DNA of 64,000 nt, taken from assembly GCA_014860445.1 (NCBI GenBank), contig JACZJT010000054.1:1-64000 (forward strand), written 5' to 3'. Source of the DNA: Burkholderiales bacterium (GTDB lineage Bacteria; Pseudomonadota; Gammaproteobacteria; Burkholderiales; SG8-39). The position numbers and the translations under genes were made by a program. The notes below the pieces were generated by a model that searched no databases, was not told the DNA's origin, and saw only the letters and a list, made by a program, of their open reading frames with translations. Positions 28,201 through 36,197 of the stretch are shown piece after piece; position 1 is the stretch's first letter; each line of letters starts with the position of its first letter.

Positions 28201-28620
28201 CTTGGCTCCGGGTCTGGCGGGGAGCATCGTGCCCCGCTCTACGTCATCGCAGGTGCCGCGCTAGCCTCGGCATACCGACTGGAGCGCGGAAAGCGGGAGG
28301 GTATTCGCCTGATTCTGCTCGACGAGGCGTTCAACAAGATGGACATGGGCAACATCATCGCGACCATGCGCTACCTTGAGGACTTGGGATTGCAGGTCTT
28401 TATGGCCAGCCCAGGGGAAAACCTCGGAACGCTGACGGCATTCCTGGATCGGTATTTCGACATCCTGCGCGATCCCGAACGTAACGTCATTCGGCTGCAG
28501 GGACACGATGTTTCCGAGCAGACGCGCGCCATGTTCCGGGAGGATCTGCCTGAGTTCAATCCGGCGCTGGTCGCCGAGGAACTGAGCGCCGCGGTCCCCG
28601 CAGCGATGCCGAGCGCATAG
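25207..28620 (+). CDS. jetC: JetC, Wadjet SMC-like ATPase
   Basis: 1137 aa from a GTG. Walker A GPNGSGKS at 30-37; long coiled coils about 260-340 and 430-480 flanking a hinge near 490-640; ABC signature LGSGSGGEH and Walker B IRLILLDEAFNKMD in the last 150 residues. This MukB/MksB-like motor extrudes DNA loops to sense circular plasmids. All ATPase boxes are intact. Confidence 0.95.
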   Translation: MKQLVSIKVVQFFLFEKLDLQIGDICGIFGPNGSGKSSLLDAVQIAMFGANTRLASFNAQADEHMSNTRSVRGYCLGQYGESIEDRVRDRATTYITLLWRDTETREPVSMGVCLYAGIEGEGHEVLGRYLLRGVELSMGDHLDLIDGQERPREWAAFRHQLQERSKVSGEDPLFRDSDRYMRAVLVALRGSSVPLTDAFARAFRFALRMRFDRPVDQIVRNQVLEARPTNIKKFKEVTESFKRLSVLVADVERKISEGEKVEENFVRADRQAARAVTWRALGCSVAEDQAAAKLQAAEAGLRDAEAALKTASEKVIETERKQKHAQQETARFKHLREAHEAHAEAGTLQSEIAKQRLETTAKGREFSAGMNLLRQRMQDATASEYVADVKDVLSSSEKALTAVTPATKRDEAVRLLRPALKAISSALNELFRVRRQIENDLDQLDKDLQDAKENLERSKKGRAPLEEHVQRLMRALKDKGLNPIPVCDLVRVTDPEWQPVIESYLAGNVQALLVPTGEESDAFSTYRRLTGKDAVYGAKIARESRYLAARSPVAGSVAELIEGTNPAAVNFLRSKFGNAKRADTDEEALDSPHALTKDGMLVAGGDIDRLRLGGQQRIGGGSATQHAELVRRIADLDKELVRLGKRSAAAKAIFESLQLFGGEEATIKSMMAVYDAHSAAQQNLDSLTLRLSNTVSAEYVRLGEEENKWSQQFSSETNLLTTHAQEKGRAEQNKTTCLTQRDSAAEDVTRAAAVTREAQAVFGYDPEFAAKSGDALRSQLNGQLEAMAKHCTDQEKARRDGTVQAANAGSRTLGEFIANHREHVEQVALADWRNAWQWLRDLLQRLRDTTLRDYQEQMEEAYRTSQATFRNDVALALHENLKWLEGTQDRLNEVLRNCPVFSNGERYQFKRTVRRAHEGLLNYIRRVADSGVGDEVLEGSDQMPEHFRQLLDEKAAPGAGAVKSPLDDYREFFEFDIEIQREDPVSKQRKTIGHLSKRLGSGSGGEHRAPLYVIAGAALASAYRLERGKREGIRLILLDEAFNKMDMGNIIATMRYLEDLGLQVFMASPGENLGTLTAFLDRYFDILRDPERNVIRLQGHDVSEQTRAMFREDLPEFNPALVAEELSAAVPAAMPSA

Positions 28621-28630
28621 GGCCATTGCC

Positions 28631-29800
28631 ATGGACGAAAGCGCCCGGCGTGCCCTGAGTGTCTTGCTGACTGGGGCCGATCGCGCGGCGGCGGGGGTAC
28701 GCACTCGTACCCCCGCCCTTACTGAATCGCATCTTTCGGAGTATCGGAACCTGCGCTCCCTGGAAACGAAGGAATCATTCGAAGCAACCCTCAAGGACGC
28801 GAGATCTCAGGGTGCGATTGAACTGCGTTGGGACGATCACGACCAGAGCGGATTCATCAAGCGGGTCAATTTGCTCGATGTAGCGAAACTGGCAGCCTTT
28901 CTAGGGCAGCCGACGGCCGCATCCGTCGTCGCTGAGGCGAGCTTCCGCCTTCAACAATACATAGAGCGATTCCCCGTACTGACGGAAGTCCTGCAGGCTT
29001 GGCAGAAATTGAAGAGGGTGAGGGGGCTGGCAGCAAGCGAAGTAGGAATGTGGGTGGATGCAGTGGCCGTGGTCGATTTCGCACGTGCTAATACCGAGGC
29101 GGAGCGCGTCGATCTCCCGCTACGTGTGGCAAGCGCGCGCCTATTCAATGACAGTAAGCGGATCGAGCGGCTGCACGCCCCCATCGATGTGTTACTGCTT
29201 GGGGCAATCGATGCCGTTCCGCGCGATTCATCCGACGTATGGCGTGAGCTGGGACTTTTCCGGGAAGAGCAGCCTGCGCGTCTTGCCGGACACGTCGTCG
29301 TTAGGCGGGAACGGATTGCCGCTTGTCTGGATGTCCCTTATTCCGGGCTTGCTCCGGCGACTGTTCTAGGCCTGGACAGCCAGCCGAGCGCGGTGCTGAG
29401 CATCGAGAATCAAACGAATTTCCACATCGAAGCCCGCGCCGGCTACGACAAGGATGTGCTGCTCATTTACTCCGCCGGAATGCCGTCTCCAGCCTGGCGA
29501 AAGATGTATACAACCATGCTCAGGGACATTCCCGTCGGCACGCCAGTGCTGCATTGGGGCGACGTGGATGAAGGCGGCTTTCGGATCGCTGCCAGAATCG
29601 CTCGTGAGGCGGCGATTTCAGGTCACACATTACGCCCCTGGAAGATGTCACCGGACGATATTCCAGAGAGCCTGCGCCGTGCTGCAAAGGCGTCCACTCT
29701 GACGCGCATGAAACACTACGCAGAGGAAGCTGGATGGGGTGAACTGGGTGAAAAGATAGCCGCTGCGGGCGTCACCGTGGAGCAGGAGGCATTGGTCTGA
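28631..29800 (+). CDS. jetD: JetD, Wadjet Toprim-fold nuclease
   Basis: 389 aa. An N-terminal DUF3322-type region is followed by DUF2220/Toprim: E259 in SIENQTNF and D311/D313 in GDVDEGG are the expected metal ligands. JetD cuts the plasmid trapped by JetABC. It starts 10 nt after jetC and ends the core operon. Confidence 0.93.
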   Translation: MDESARRALSVLLTGADRAAAGVRTRTPALTESHLSEYRNLRSLETKESFEATLKDARSQGAIELRWDDHDQSGFIKRVNLLDVAKLAAFLGQPTAASVVAEASFRLQQYIERFPVLTEVLQAWQKLKRVRGLAASEVGMWVDAVAVVDFARANTEAERVDLPLRVASARLFNDSKRIERLHAPIDVLLLGAIDAVPRDSSDVWRELGLFREEQPARLAGHVVVRRERIAACLDVPYSGLAPATVLGLDSQPSAVLSIENQTNFHIEARAGYDKDVLLIYSAGMPSPAWRKMYTTMLRDIPVGTPVLHWGDVDEGGFRIAARIAREAAISGHTLRPWKMSPDDIPESLRRAAKASTLTRMKHYAEEAGWGELGEKIAAAGVTVEQEALV

Positions 29801-29803
29801 CAG

Positions 29804-29959
29804 ATGAATACTGTGCCCCAGCTAACTTCAAGACTTGCCGTGCAGAAGCCATATGACGCGGATTTCTCGCCACCGATCGGCATGTCGCAAAAATTGCCGA
29901 AAACCGATCGCGTCGCGATGATTTACCGGGACTTGTGCGAGTTTAAGCGGCTGCGATAA
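29804..29959 (+). CDS. Possible 51-aa ORF after jetD
   Basis: ATG 3 nt after the jetD stop, 51 codons, no recognised motif. The only purine-rich ribosome site (AGGAGG) is about 14 nt upstream, too far for a strong start. It could be a small fifth gene of the Wadjet operon or a chance frame in the 193-nt gap. Confidence 0.25.
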   Translation: MNTVPQLTSRLAVQKPYDADFSPPIGMSQKLPKTDRVAMIYRDLCEFKRLR

Positions 29960-29993
29960 CCAGAAACACTTCGGATCCGGACCTCATACGCTC

Positions 29994-31517
29994 ATGAAAC
30001 ATCAGCAGACAATCGAAATGGCAATCGACCTTCAAACGAACCGAAGGATTGTGGCCGGCGAGTTGCTCACGATGTCAGAGGTGGAGTTCTCGGGGCTTCG
30101 CCGGACGGTTATGACCAATCGGGTAAAGCGGGAGCGAACCGGAGCAGCTCCAATGCTTGTTTGTGGCATCTGCCGCAAGCCGCTTTACCTTTCTCGATTT
30201 ATCCGTGACGAAGGAAACCGCTGGTTCGAACACGATGGAGCATCGCCGGACTGTCCCTGGTATGGGCGAAACCGACTCTCGCCGGAATTGCGACGCGCCC
30301 TGATCTACCGGGGCCAGCAGGAGGGGGAACGTCACCGGACAATCAAGAACTTCGTTGCCGATTTCTTGGAGAAGGAAGTCGGCGCGACCAGCGTCAATCG
30401 CGAATTGGTGACCCACGGCCAGATATTGAAGGGCGAATGGAAGCGCCCTGATGTGCAGTGTGTCTGGCAGAACAAGCGGATAGTGTTCGAGATCCAGCTT
30501 TCCTACACGTTCCTTTCCGATGTCATCAAGCGCGACGAGTTCTACCGGAAGGAAGGTATTTACATCATCTGGCTATTCGATGTTCTCGATCTTAGGAGAG
30601 CAACTGTTCGGGACGAAGCGTTTTTCAACCGCCGGAATCTCTTCATTCTCGACGAGAGCGGTATGGACGAATCACGACGCTCAGGAAGGTTGACTTTCAA
30701 TGGGACATTCCAGGCGCCGGTTCTCATGGAAAGCGATATAGCGGACGAATGGCAGAGCCGATTCGTCACATTGGATGACATTCAGTTTCCCACGCTAAGC
30801 TATCGGCCATATTTTTTCGACTACGACGCAGCACGTAGTGATCTGGAGCAGCGGCGCGCCGCATCGGAACGCAAGCGGATAGAGCAGGAGCAGCAGGCTT
30901 TACGTCACGAGATGCTACAACGCCGCCAGCGAGAGCGATCTGACTGGGAATCGTTAGTGCAACGCTATCTGGCTGCGGCAATCGCCTATTGCGATAGTGA
31001 CTATGCCAAGACTCTCCGGCAGCCGATTCTCGATGTCGTCGACGAAATGTATGAAAGCAGTTTCTGGCACCGCGGATTCGAGTGCCTTGCGGTCGAAGAA
31101 TTCTTCGGCTGGCATCGTGCCTTGCCCGTGTTGCTCTCAATGAAACTGGACCGCCCTGTGGGCTATCACAAGCACCACAGCGCATATCAGGTCCTTGAGG
31201 CCGCCGTAAGGCAAACATCGCGCGCTGGGTCTTTCGCATTCGCTGTGCCTTACCTCTGGGCCTCATACATATATAAGACGTCGCTAAATCCTAAACAACA
31301 AGTCTGGAGAGAGAAACTTGCGCTCGTTATCAAGCGTTCGGTTGTGGACGGCGAATTCAAATTTCAACGAATCACCTGCTTCGATGAGGCGATCGGTCTG
31401 CTTTTCCCTGAATTGGAAGAGAAGATATGCTCGCCATTTGCCACTCAGTCCTACATCGAGCATCGGTTGCAAGCGCGCGATCGGACTACGGATGATGGTG
31501 GCGCTGCTCGACCTTAG
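29994..31517 (+). CDS. DUF6035 family protein, CoiA-like nuclease with zinc site
   Basis: 507 aa. A putative zinc site (C57, C60, H80, C87) precedes a PD-(D/E)xK-like core: RPDV (D153) and FEIQLS (E166, Q168), the pattern of CoiA-type nucleases. A charged coiled coil covers about 285-325 and a helical C-terminus follows. It probably cuts DNA. Its own upstream gap and the 137-nt gap after it suggest it is a separate unit between Wadjet and the four-gene operon. Confidence 0.72.
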   Translation: MKHQQTIEMAIDLQTNRRIVAGELLTMSEVEFSGLRRTVMTNRVKRERTGAAPMLVCGICRKPLYLSRFIRDEGNRWFEHDGASPDCPWYGRNRLSPELRRALIYRGQQEGERHRTIKNFVADFLEKEVGATSVNRELVTHGQILKGEWKRPDVQCVWQNKRIVFEIQLSYTFLSDVIKRDEFYRKEGIYIIWLFDVLDLRRATVRDEAFFNRRNLFILDESGMDESRRSGRLTFNGTFQAPVLMESDIADEWQSRFVTLDDIQFPTLSYRPYFFDYDAARSDLEQRRAASERKRIEQEQQALRHEMLQRRQRERSDWESLVQRYLAAAIAYCDSDYAKTLRQPILDVVDEMYESSFWHRGFECLAVEEFFGWHRALPVLLSMKLDRPVGYHKHHSAYQVLEAAVRQTSRAGSFAFAVPYLWASYIYKTSLNPKQQVWREKLALVIKRSVVDGEFKFQRITCFDEAIGLLFPELEEKICSPFATQSYIEHRLQARDRTTDDGGAARP

Positions 31518-31575
31518 CTCAAAGATCCCGCTTAGAAGCCAGAATTGAACTACTAAAATGGCATTGAAATTGAAA

Positions 31576-31591
31576 GCAGAATTTATTCTGC
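31576..31591. promoter_or_regulatory. 7-bp inverted repeat before the four-gene operon
   Basis: GCAGAAT-TT-ATTCTGC, in an AT-rich 137-nt gap upstream of the gene at 31655. It has no T tract and is better read as an operator or promoter-proximal element than a terminator. Confidence 0.35.
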
Positions 31592-31654
31592 GTAGAAAGT
31601 CCGAAATGCAGCACCAATTGCGCGTTGTCATCGCATGACCGCCTGACTATCCCT

Positions 31655-33589
31655 ATGAGCATTACCCTTCGCGAATTAGCATGGAAATCCTGGCTTGCAG
31701 GAGGCAATGCCGTCGCCATCGACGCCGAAGGGCAGGCGACGCTCCGGGCAGAAGCTGGAACGGGGGCGTTGATCGAAGCCGAGGCCGGGCTGCGGTTCGC
31801 CGATGTTGCGATGCTCATACAGGAGGCTGCGGCCTTCGTCGTGGAGCATGAAGGGGGCATCCTCACAAGTTCGGGCGAAGCCTGCTTCCATCGTCTGAGC
31901 GAACTCTGGCTTCAGGACAAAGTGGACGGCGTTTCGCTGCCCGGCGCGGTGCTGGTCCGTTTGCACAATGACCGCCGACTTGACGCCTACACGATCGCGA
32001 GAGAAGCCGTCATCGCCGGCAGGAACTCTTACGAAGTCACGCGGACTTTGGAAGAGGCGGTTGGATCGTTCACATATGCGAGCGCATTGTCCATCCTGGG
32101 CTTCTTTGGCGGGGACTATGGCGAGCAACGCCATTTCTCTGCGGCGACTCTACTCGAGCCCCTCGCAGCTTGGTTGTCCCAGCATATCGAGGTCGCACAA
32201 GAGATAGAGCAATTGCACGAAGCAACCCCCAAAGAGCAGAACTGGGCTATTTATACCTGCGCCCTTCACGCGAGAGTGAGCCGGGATTTCGCAGGCACAT
32301 GGGCGCAGATCATTCAGAAGGCTGAGTCGTCGGAGCGTTCCATCAGCGGTCCGGCGCTGCACGTCATGGGGACCGTGGACTACAAAGATCCGGAGAAGGC
32401 CGCAGCATCCGCAGACACCCTTCGAATCTGCACTCAAATCGTGAGAACCTCGGGACATCCTTTGCTTGGACAAGTCGTGTCGGTTCTCGGACGCATGATC
32501 GGAACGCACGAGAGCCAAGCTGTCCCCTTGCTCGATGAGGCCGGGCGGACGACCGATATGGCCGCCCTGTCAGCCATTACGCACATCTTGCTGCGCGAGG
32601 CGCGCGATCGTTGGCGCGAACCTTGGTTCTGGTCTCTCGCCGTCCATTTGACGCGTGTGCCCCCGGACCAGAAGGACATTCTGTCCATGGTTGACGTGAT
32701 GGTGAGCGGTTGGCTGAAAGATGAGGAGCACACTCCCCGTGCGGTGGAATTCCTCCGTTTGTGGATGGCCCGGCAATCTAGGGAGGCGCTAGGTCAGGGC
32801 AGCCCGGAGGTTTTGTTTGATTCCGCCGTGGTGGAGCTTGCGCGAAAGCCTACACTCTTCAGCGGATTACTCACGGCTTGGCTGCTCGAAGAGGACAGGC
32901 GATACCCGCACGCGGTACAGAAGATTATCGCGAAACTCACGGTGGCGGGTATGCATGACTTTCCGCTCGCCGCGGAACTCCTCGACCCGCTCAGCGAGGA
33001 GGAGCTTCGCTTTCTTGTACGGCGCATCATCGGCTATCTGCTGACCGAGGATGTATTGCTGACTGTCGTGTTTTCGATGGTGCGTACCCGGGATGCAAAG
33101 ACCCGTACGTTTGGCTTCGTTTCCACCGTGTTGCGCGACTACGTGGGACGGGATTACCCGGATACGACCCTTCGATTCCTCAAGGAAGTGCAGGCTTCGG
33201 AGAAGGAAAGCGAGGAGGTTCGCGCGCTGTGCGCTTCGGTGGCGAGTGACATCGAAGCGATCTTGGGGGAGATCGAGGCCTTGCCGAACCTGCGAGAGTT
33301 CCATCCCCCCGCAGGCAAGGTCAACCGCTTCCGGAAGGAACGGCATCGCCAGATGAACGACGCGATAGAGGATGCCAGCAGGACCTCCATCTGGCGTCAG
33401 ATCGTTACTCAGATCCCGCTGAAAGCCGGTATCCGCACCTTTCATAGCCTGGAAGGGCAGTACAGCAGCCCGATGGAGTTGAAGCCGATGTCGCATTCAA
33501 TCGCGATTCCGCTGAGCGCGGTGTCTGATCCGATGGGGGTGGAGCGGGAAAGGCTTCAGTTCCGCAGCGCCCGGAAGCCTGGCACATGA
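31655..33589 (+). CDS. Uncharacterised 644-aa helical protein, first gene of a coupled operon
   Basis: I do not recognise the family. 644 aa from the ATG at 31655 (the frame opens at a TTG at 31625). Sequence is almost entirely alpha-helical with leucine-rich segments, suggesting HEAT-like repeats through about residues 100-520. No nucleotide-binding or catalytic motif is seen. Its stop overlaps the next gene's ATG by 4 nt, so the two products are probably made in fixed ratio. Context: defence genes on both sides. Confidence 0.7.
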   Translation: MSITLRELAWKSWLAGGNAVAIDAEGQATLRAEAGTGALIEAEAGLRFADVAMLIQEAAAFVVEHEGGILTSSGEACFHRLSELWLQDKVDGVSLPGAVLVRLHNDRRLDAYTIAREAVIAGRNSYEVTRTLEEAVGSFTYASALSILGFFGGDYGEQRHFSAATLLEPLAAWLSQHIEVAQEIEQLHEATPKEQNWAIYTCALHARVSRDFAGTWAQIIQKAESSERSISGPALHVMGTVDYKDPEKAAASADTLRICTQIVRTSGHPLLGQVVSVLGRMIGTHESQAVPLLDEAGRTTDMAALSAITHILLREARDRWREPWFWSLAVHLTRVPPDQKDILSMVDVMVSGWLKDEEHTPRAVEFLRLWMARQSREALGQGSPEVLFDSAVVELARKPTLFSGLLTAWLLEEDRRYPHAVQKIIAKLTVAGMHDFPLAAELLDPLSEEELRFLVRRIIGYLLTEDVLLTVVFSMVRTRDAKTRTFGFVSTVLRDYVGRDYPDTTLRFLKEVQASEKESEEVRALCASVASDIEAILGEIEALPNLREFHPPAGKVNRFRKERHRQMNDAIEDASRTSIWRQIVTQIPLKAGIRTFHSLEGQYSSPMELKPMSHSIAIPLSAVSDPMGVERERLQFRSARKPGT

Positions 33590-35310
33590 GGATCATCCTC
33601 CGCGAGTACCTAGGCATGCTCCGCGAGTCGGGCGAGTTCGATGCTCTCCTGCCGGATCTGTTGCGGGAGATGCAGTTCGTGCCCTTGAGCGCTCCCCAGC
33701 AGGGCGTGCGACAGGCCGGGGTGGATCTCGCGGCGGTCGGAAATGACGCAAATGGGCAGCGCAGTCTCTGGCTGTTCGTGCTCAAGCGCGGCGATCTTGG
33801 CCGCAAAGACTGGGACACCCTGCCGCAGTCCATCCATCCGTCACTGAACGAGATACTGGACGTTTACCTGCGCAACAACGTCGCGCCCGAGCACCAAGAC
33901 CTGCCGGTGCGGATCGTGGTCGCAACTACGGGTGACTTCAAGCAGGAAATACAGCAGAACCTTGTCGGGTACGCCAATCGGATCAAGCGCGAAGGTCTTG
34001 ACTTGGAGACCTGGAATGGCGACCGGGTCGCCGAACTCATGGAGCAGTACCTCCTCACCGAGAATGTACTTCCCGGCAGCGCACGTTCGCAACTCCGGCG
34101 CGCCCTCGCGCTGGTCGGGGAGCCCGACTACGACCTGCAGCACTACTACGCACTACTGAGAGAATTGTTGGATTGGGCGGCAGCCAATCCCGATGGTGTC
34201 GCAAAGCAGGTGCGAGCGCGGGTCCGTTCGCTTGCTACCGTGCACCTTGCGCTTGGAATCCTGTGTCGATGGGCGTCCGCGGATGGCAATCTGCGCAATG
34301 CGCTCCTTGCCGCGGAACGTACCGTGCTTTGGTCATGGGACGCGGTGCGCAAGGCAGGATCGGCCGACGACAAGGACGTGTTCGATGCCTATGTCCGCCT
34401 CGTGCACACCTACCTCGAGGTCAGCATCGAGTATTTCAACAAGGTGCAGGGGCACCTGTACGTCAAGAACGCCATCGCGCGGTATCACCGCGAGTCGGCC
34501 CTCCTGACCGAACGAGTTTTCGAGGAAATCGGGAATGTCGGCAGCATTGGTCTGTCGCACTTTCTTTTCGGCGAGGTTACGCAGGACAAGCACTTGCTGG
34601 AGGGAGCAAACGCCGTGGCGGAGTCGCTGAATGCCCTTGTGGGGTCTCATCCCATCTCGGGCTCGCCGTGCTACGACAACCAGTGCATCGATATCTCGCT
34701 CGCGCTGCTCCTGCTCTGCTTCGCGGGACGCCGAGAGATCGCGAAGACCTGGCTCAATCAGCTCGCCAGCCGGTTGATTTATGCATACAGGATCGGAAAG
34801 TGGTTCCCCATCGCGACCGACTCGTTCGACGATCTCGTTGCATTCGAGATTGAGCGGAACGAAGTCGATCTGCAGAAGCTTAAGGAGATGTCATGGATGA
34901 TTCCGACCGTGGCTCAGTGGTGCGCAGTGTTGGGGGCCGATGAAGCCTATGCCGGTATTGCGGCGCTGAAGAGTGATGTGATGAAGGACACATGCTTTCA
35001 GCTCTGGTATCCGGACGCGCAGACTGACAACATGAGGTACGACCGTCCGGCATTTCTGGAGAGCGGTATGTCGGACGCGCCGCTCAACCTTCCGGCAACC
35101 GCCGAAGAGATGCGGGGTCAGATCAGGCGTACGCGCTCGGATTCTCCCGTGAAGGAGCAGGCGGTCACCAGTGCAGCAAAAGCGGGACTGCCATTCGTCG
35201 ATTTCGTTGCGAGCCGCCATTTCCGGATACCCGTCGACCCTGCGTACTGGCAGCGCATTCTGACCGAGGCTACGCCCGATATCTCCTCGCCACTGGTGCC
35301 AGCGCCGTGA
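33586..35310 (+). CDS. Mrr-like nuclease-domain protein with helical C-terminus
   Basis: 574 aa. Residues about 40-130 resemble a restriction-endonuclease fold: GVDLAAVG (D47) followed by LWLFVLKRGDLGR (K67), then a beta strand VRIVVATTGDF. The usual Glu or Gln of the (E/Q)xK box is Val here, so activity is uncertain. The rest is helical, with no motif. It overlaps the gene before by 4 nt and the one after by 4 nt. Function in DNA recognition or cleavage is an inference. Confidence 0.65.
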   Translation: MRIILREYLGMLRESGEFDALLPDLLREMQFVPLSAPQQGVRQAGVDLAAVGNDANGQRSLWLFVLKRGDLGRKDWDTLPQSIHPSLNEILDVYLRNNVAPEHQDLPVRIVVATTGDFKQEIQQNLVGYANRIKREGLDLETWNGDRVAELMEQYLLTENVLPGSARSQLRRALALVGEPDYDLQHYYALLRELLDWAAANPDGVAKQVRARVRSLATVHLALGILCRWASADGNLRNALLAAERTVLWSWDAVRKAGSADDKDVFDAYVRLVHTYLEVSIEYFNKVQGHLYVKNAIARYHRESALLTERVFEEIGNVGSIGLSHFLFGEVTQDKHLLEGANAVAESLNALVGSHPISGSPCYDNQCIDISLALLLLCFAGRREIAKTWLNQLASRLIYAYRIGKWFPIATDSFDDLVAFEIERNEVDLQKLKEMSWMIPTVAQWCAVLGADEAYAGIAALKSDVMKDTCFQLWYPDAQTDNMRYDRPAFLESGMSDAPLNLPATAEEMRGQIRRTRSDSPVKEQAVTSAAKAGLPFVDFVASRHFRIPVDPAYWQRILTEATPDISSPLVPAP

Positions 35311-36197
35311 CGATGTCGATGAACAGTACTCGCCATGCTGCCCAGGAGCGCGATTACTCGACGCTCCTGAGTCTTTTCATTCAACTGGTGGACTCTCAGG
35401 CGGGCAGAAAGATTCCTGCGGGAGACGCGTGGCTCAACGATGCGCAGGTATTGGCGACAAAACTTTTCCAGCATCTTGTTTCCATGCAATCGCTCGCGAA
35501 CGGCGCCACGGTAGCTCATAAGGGAGCGCCATCGATATTTTTTATCGACCATGCCTCGGTCAAAGTCGTTGCACGGGCCGCGCTGGAGACCTATCTTGTT
35601 TTCTATTATCTATACGGCTCGTCAGATCTCTCCTTGTGCCAGTTTCGGTACAAGACATGGAAGCTTGGTGGCTTGGCGGACCGCCAGAAGTTCGACATTT
35701 TCATGCAAGAGCATCGCACCGTTTTGCTGCGCGAGAGGGCCTCAATCGAAAGGCTCGCCCACGAGATAGAAGGCTCTCCACACATCACCGACTACAGTGC
35801 CAAGCAGCGCATTAAGTTGCTCGAAGGCGAATGGCGCACCGGCAGTGGATGGGCAGACCTCGGCAAGAGCGCTGGATTTCATGAGGCGTATTTCAGGAAC
35901 ATCTACAGTTACCTGTGCGGTTATTCGCACGCAAGTTATCTCAGTGCATTGCAGGTAGGACAGGCAAGATCCCTGGATGATCAGAAGATGCTTACGCACT
36001 TCGTGCTCGGCATAGGAGTGGTCCTGATGGCGCACTTTGCCTTCAGTTACTCGTCAAGATTCGAGTCGGCTTCGGCAGTGCTAAACGCAGACCCGGATGC
36101 AAAGGCAACTGCTGAACGATGGCGATTCGGCCCGGACGACATGGCGGCCGTCTACGTGAAAATGAAGGACTCCTCGCGAGTCGGTGGGGCGGATTGA
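35307..36197 (+). CDS. DUF5677-like protein
   Basis: 296 aa from a GTG at 35307 that overlaps the previous stop (GTGA); an ATG at 35313 is also possible. VVARAALETYLVFYYLYGSS resembles the core of DUF5677 proteins, all-helical proteins of unknown role. YLCGYSHASYLSAL may be a conserved His-containing box. The stop shares a base with the next start (TGATG). Third gene of the coupled operon. Confidence 0.6.
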   Translation: MTMSMNSTRHAAQERDYSTLLSLFIQLVDSQAGRKIPAGDAWLNDAQVLATKLFQHLVSMQSLANGATVAHKGAPSIFFIDHASVKVVARAALETYLVFYYLYGSSDLSLCQFRYKTWKLGGLADRQKFDIFMQEHRTVLLRERASIERLAHEIEGSPHITDYSAKQRIKLLEGEWRTGSGWADLGKSAGFHEAYFRNIYSYLCGYSHASYLSALQVGQARSLDDQKMLTHFVLGIGVVLMAHFAFSYSSRFESASAVLNADPDAKATAERWRFGPDDMAAVYVKMKDSSRVGGAD

